Of a stretch of 15,871 bases of DNA, positions 15,115-15,871 are shown piece by piece. The position numbers and the translations under genes are program-made. The stretch's first letter is position 1; every line of letters starts with the position of its first letter. Source of the DNA: SCUN01 sp964343975 (GTDB lineage Bacteria; Acidobacteriota; Vicinamibacteria; Vicinamibacterales; SCN-69-37); the NCBI GenBank assembly GCA_964343975.1, contig CAYFLU010000074.1, positions 1 to 15,871 on the forward strand. The letters run 5' to 3'. Below the pieces are notes generated by a model. That model ran no database searches. It was not told where the DNA came from and was given only the letters and a program-made list of their open reading frames with translations.

Positions 15115-15858
15115 TCAGCCGAACAGCAGCCGCAACGACGCTACGGCGGCAAACACCAGCATCGTCACTTCGAAGACCCGCTGCGGGATGCGATGGATCA
15201 GCCAGCGCCCGCCAAAGAGCCCGGCGAGGATCACCGGGATCAGCACCGCGTTGAGCATGAGGCTCGAGCCGTGGATCACGCCGATCCACACGCTGAAGGG
15301 CACTTTGAAGAGATTGATGATGAAGAAAAACCACGCGAGCGTGCCGACGACCTCGAACTTCGGCATCTCGACCGCCACGCAGTGGAGCGCTACGAGCGGC
15401 CCAGCGGCGTTCGCCATCATCGTGGTCACGCCGACAAACCCGCCGAGGATCCAGGCAAACGGCCGCGAATGCGGCACGCGGCCGAACACGTCCGGAAAAC
15501 GCATCCGCAGAAACTGCAACGCGGTCAGCACGAGAATGATGCCGCCGATCACGGGCTTGAATCCGGCGTTGTCGAGACCGTGCATCACGACCGCGGCGCC
15601 CACGACGCCGATGGCCGCCACGGGCAACGTGCGACGGATGTAGTCCCACCGCGCGTGCTGCTTGAACACGAGCACCGCGCCAAGGTCGCCGACGATGAGC
15701 ATGGGGAGGACGATGCCGGTGGAGTCGCGGGCACCGAAGATCGAGGCAAAGCCCACGACCGCGACCATGCCGAGGCCCGCAAACCCGGCTTTGCTTGCGC
15801 CGACGCAGAACGCGGCGGCGATCGCGATCGCCCATTGCCATTCGGTGAGGTGCGGCAC
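15115..15858 (-). CDS. TauE/SafE-family membrane transporter
   Basis: 247 aa, nearly all hydrophobic, with about eight membrane segments in two halves. The first half contains FCVGASKAGFAGLG (18-31) and the second GGFVGVTTMMANAAGPLVALH (about 138-158), the paired glycine-rich motifs of the TauE/SafE family of anion or organosulfonate exporters. Length is normal. The start is a GTG at 15858, two codons after an in-frame TAG (15864-15862), so the gene is complete at this end although its promoter lies outside the window. No Shine-Dalgarno is evident. No sulfur, taurine or sulfoacetate genes are nearby, so the transported anion cannot be named. The M61 gene follows 47 nt downstream on the same strand. 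Confidence 0.9.
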   Translation of the reverse strand: MPHLTEWQWAIAIAAAFCVGASKAGFAGLGMVAVVGFASIFGARDSTGIVLPMLIVGDLGAVLVFKQHARWDYIRRTLPVAAIGVVGAAVVMHGLDNAGFKPVIGGIILVLTALQFLRMRFPDVFGRVPHSRPFAWILGGFVGVTTMMANAAGPLVALHCVAVEMPKFEVVGTLAWFFFIINLFKVPFSVWIGVIHGSSLMLNAVLIPVILAGLFGGRWLIHRIPQRVFEVTMLVFAAVASLRLLFG

Positions 15859-15871
15859 GCCCTAAGCGTAG

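Noticed and set aside
15068..15841. N-terminal extension of the M61 peptidase through the TauE-like gene
   Set aside because: The extension is Arg-rich shadow translation of a real gene in another frame, and a signal peptide and GGAGG ribosome site define the start at 15067.
15115..15858. Sulfite or taurine export function for the TauE/SafE-like protein
   Set aside because: The family is clear, but no sulfur-metabolism gene is in the window, so naming a substrate would be guesswork.

Overview
The window is about 15.9 kb of GC-rich, gene-dense bacterial chromosome. I see no insertion sequence, phage gene, CRISPR array, tRNA or rRNA. GTG starts, strong GC3 bias and many exported proteins (M14 and M61 peptidases, Gly/Arg-rich inserts, a Tat-exported oxidoreductase, a YVTN propeller) suggest a soil-type Acidobacteriota, perhaps of the Vicinamibacteria. 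That placement is inference from gene style, not a marker gene.

Layout from left to right. (1) Positions 1-279, minus: N-terminal part of a NUDIX hydrolase that runs off the left edge. (2) A strong rho-independent terminator at 300-331 ends the minus-strand gene at 363-3506, a secreted 1047-aa M14-type zinc carboxypeptidase. (3) Divergent from it, 3609-4604 (+) encodes a secreted YVTN beta-propeller protein. (4) From 11652 down to 4608 on the minus strand run six tightly packed genes, most likely one operon: a CPBP-like membrane protein with degraded catalytic motifs, an aldo/keto reductase, a Gfo/Idh/MocA oxidoreductase, an ABC-F ATPase, an acyltransferase-3 membrane protein and a metzincin-like lipoprotein. 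The first four junctions overlap by 4, 7, 4 and 8 nt and the last has a 12-nt gap. (5) Divergent from that operon, 11702-13491 (+) holds a Tat-exported NAD(P)-binding epimerase/dehydratase-like protein, coupled through TGATG to a small secreted protein built of two copies of a two-cysteine domain. (6) Positions 15858-13505, minus: a TauE/SafE-type membrane transporter followed by an M61-family metallopeptidase that lacks the usual C-terminal PDZ domain.

Functionally the region leans towards the cell envelope and exported proteins: three different exported metallopeptidases, a probable surface-glycan acyltransferase and two redox enzymes of sugar/aldehyde type. No known named pathway is complete here. 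I do not see a convincing new defence or mobile system. The best leads are the duplicated two-cysteine secreted protein with its Tat-exported partner, the pseudo-CPBP protein heading the six-gene operon, and the PDZ-less M61 peptidase. No gap between genes exceeds about 100 bases.
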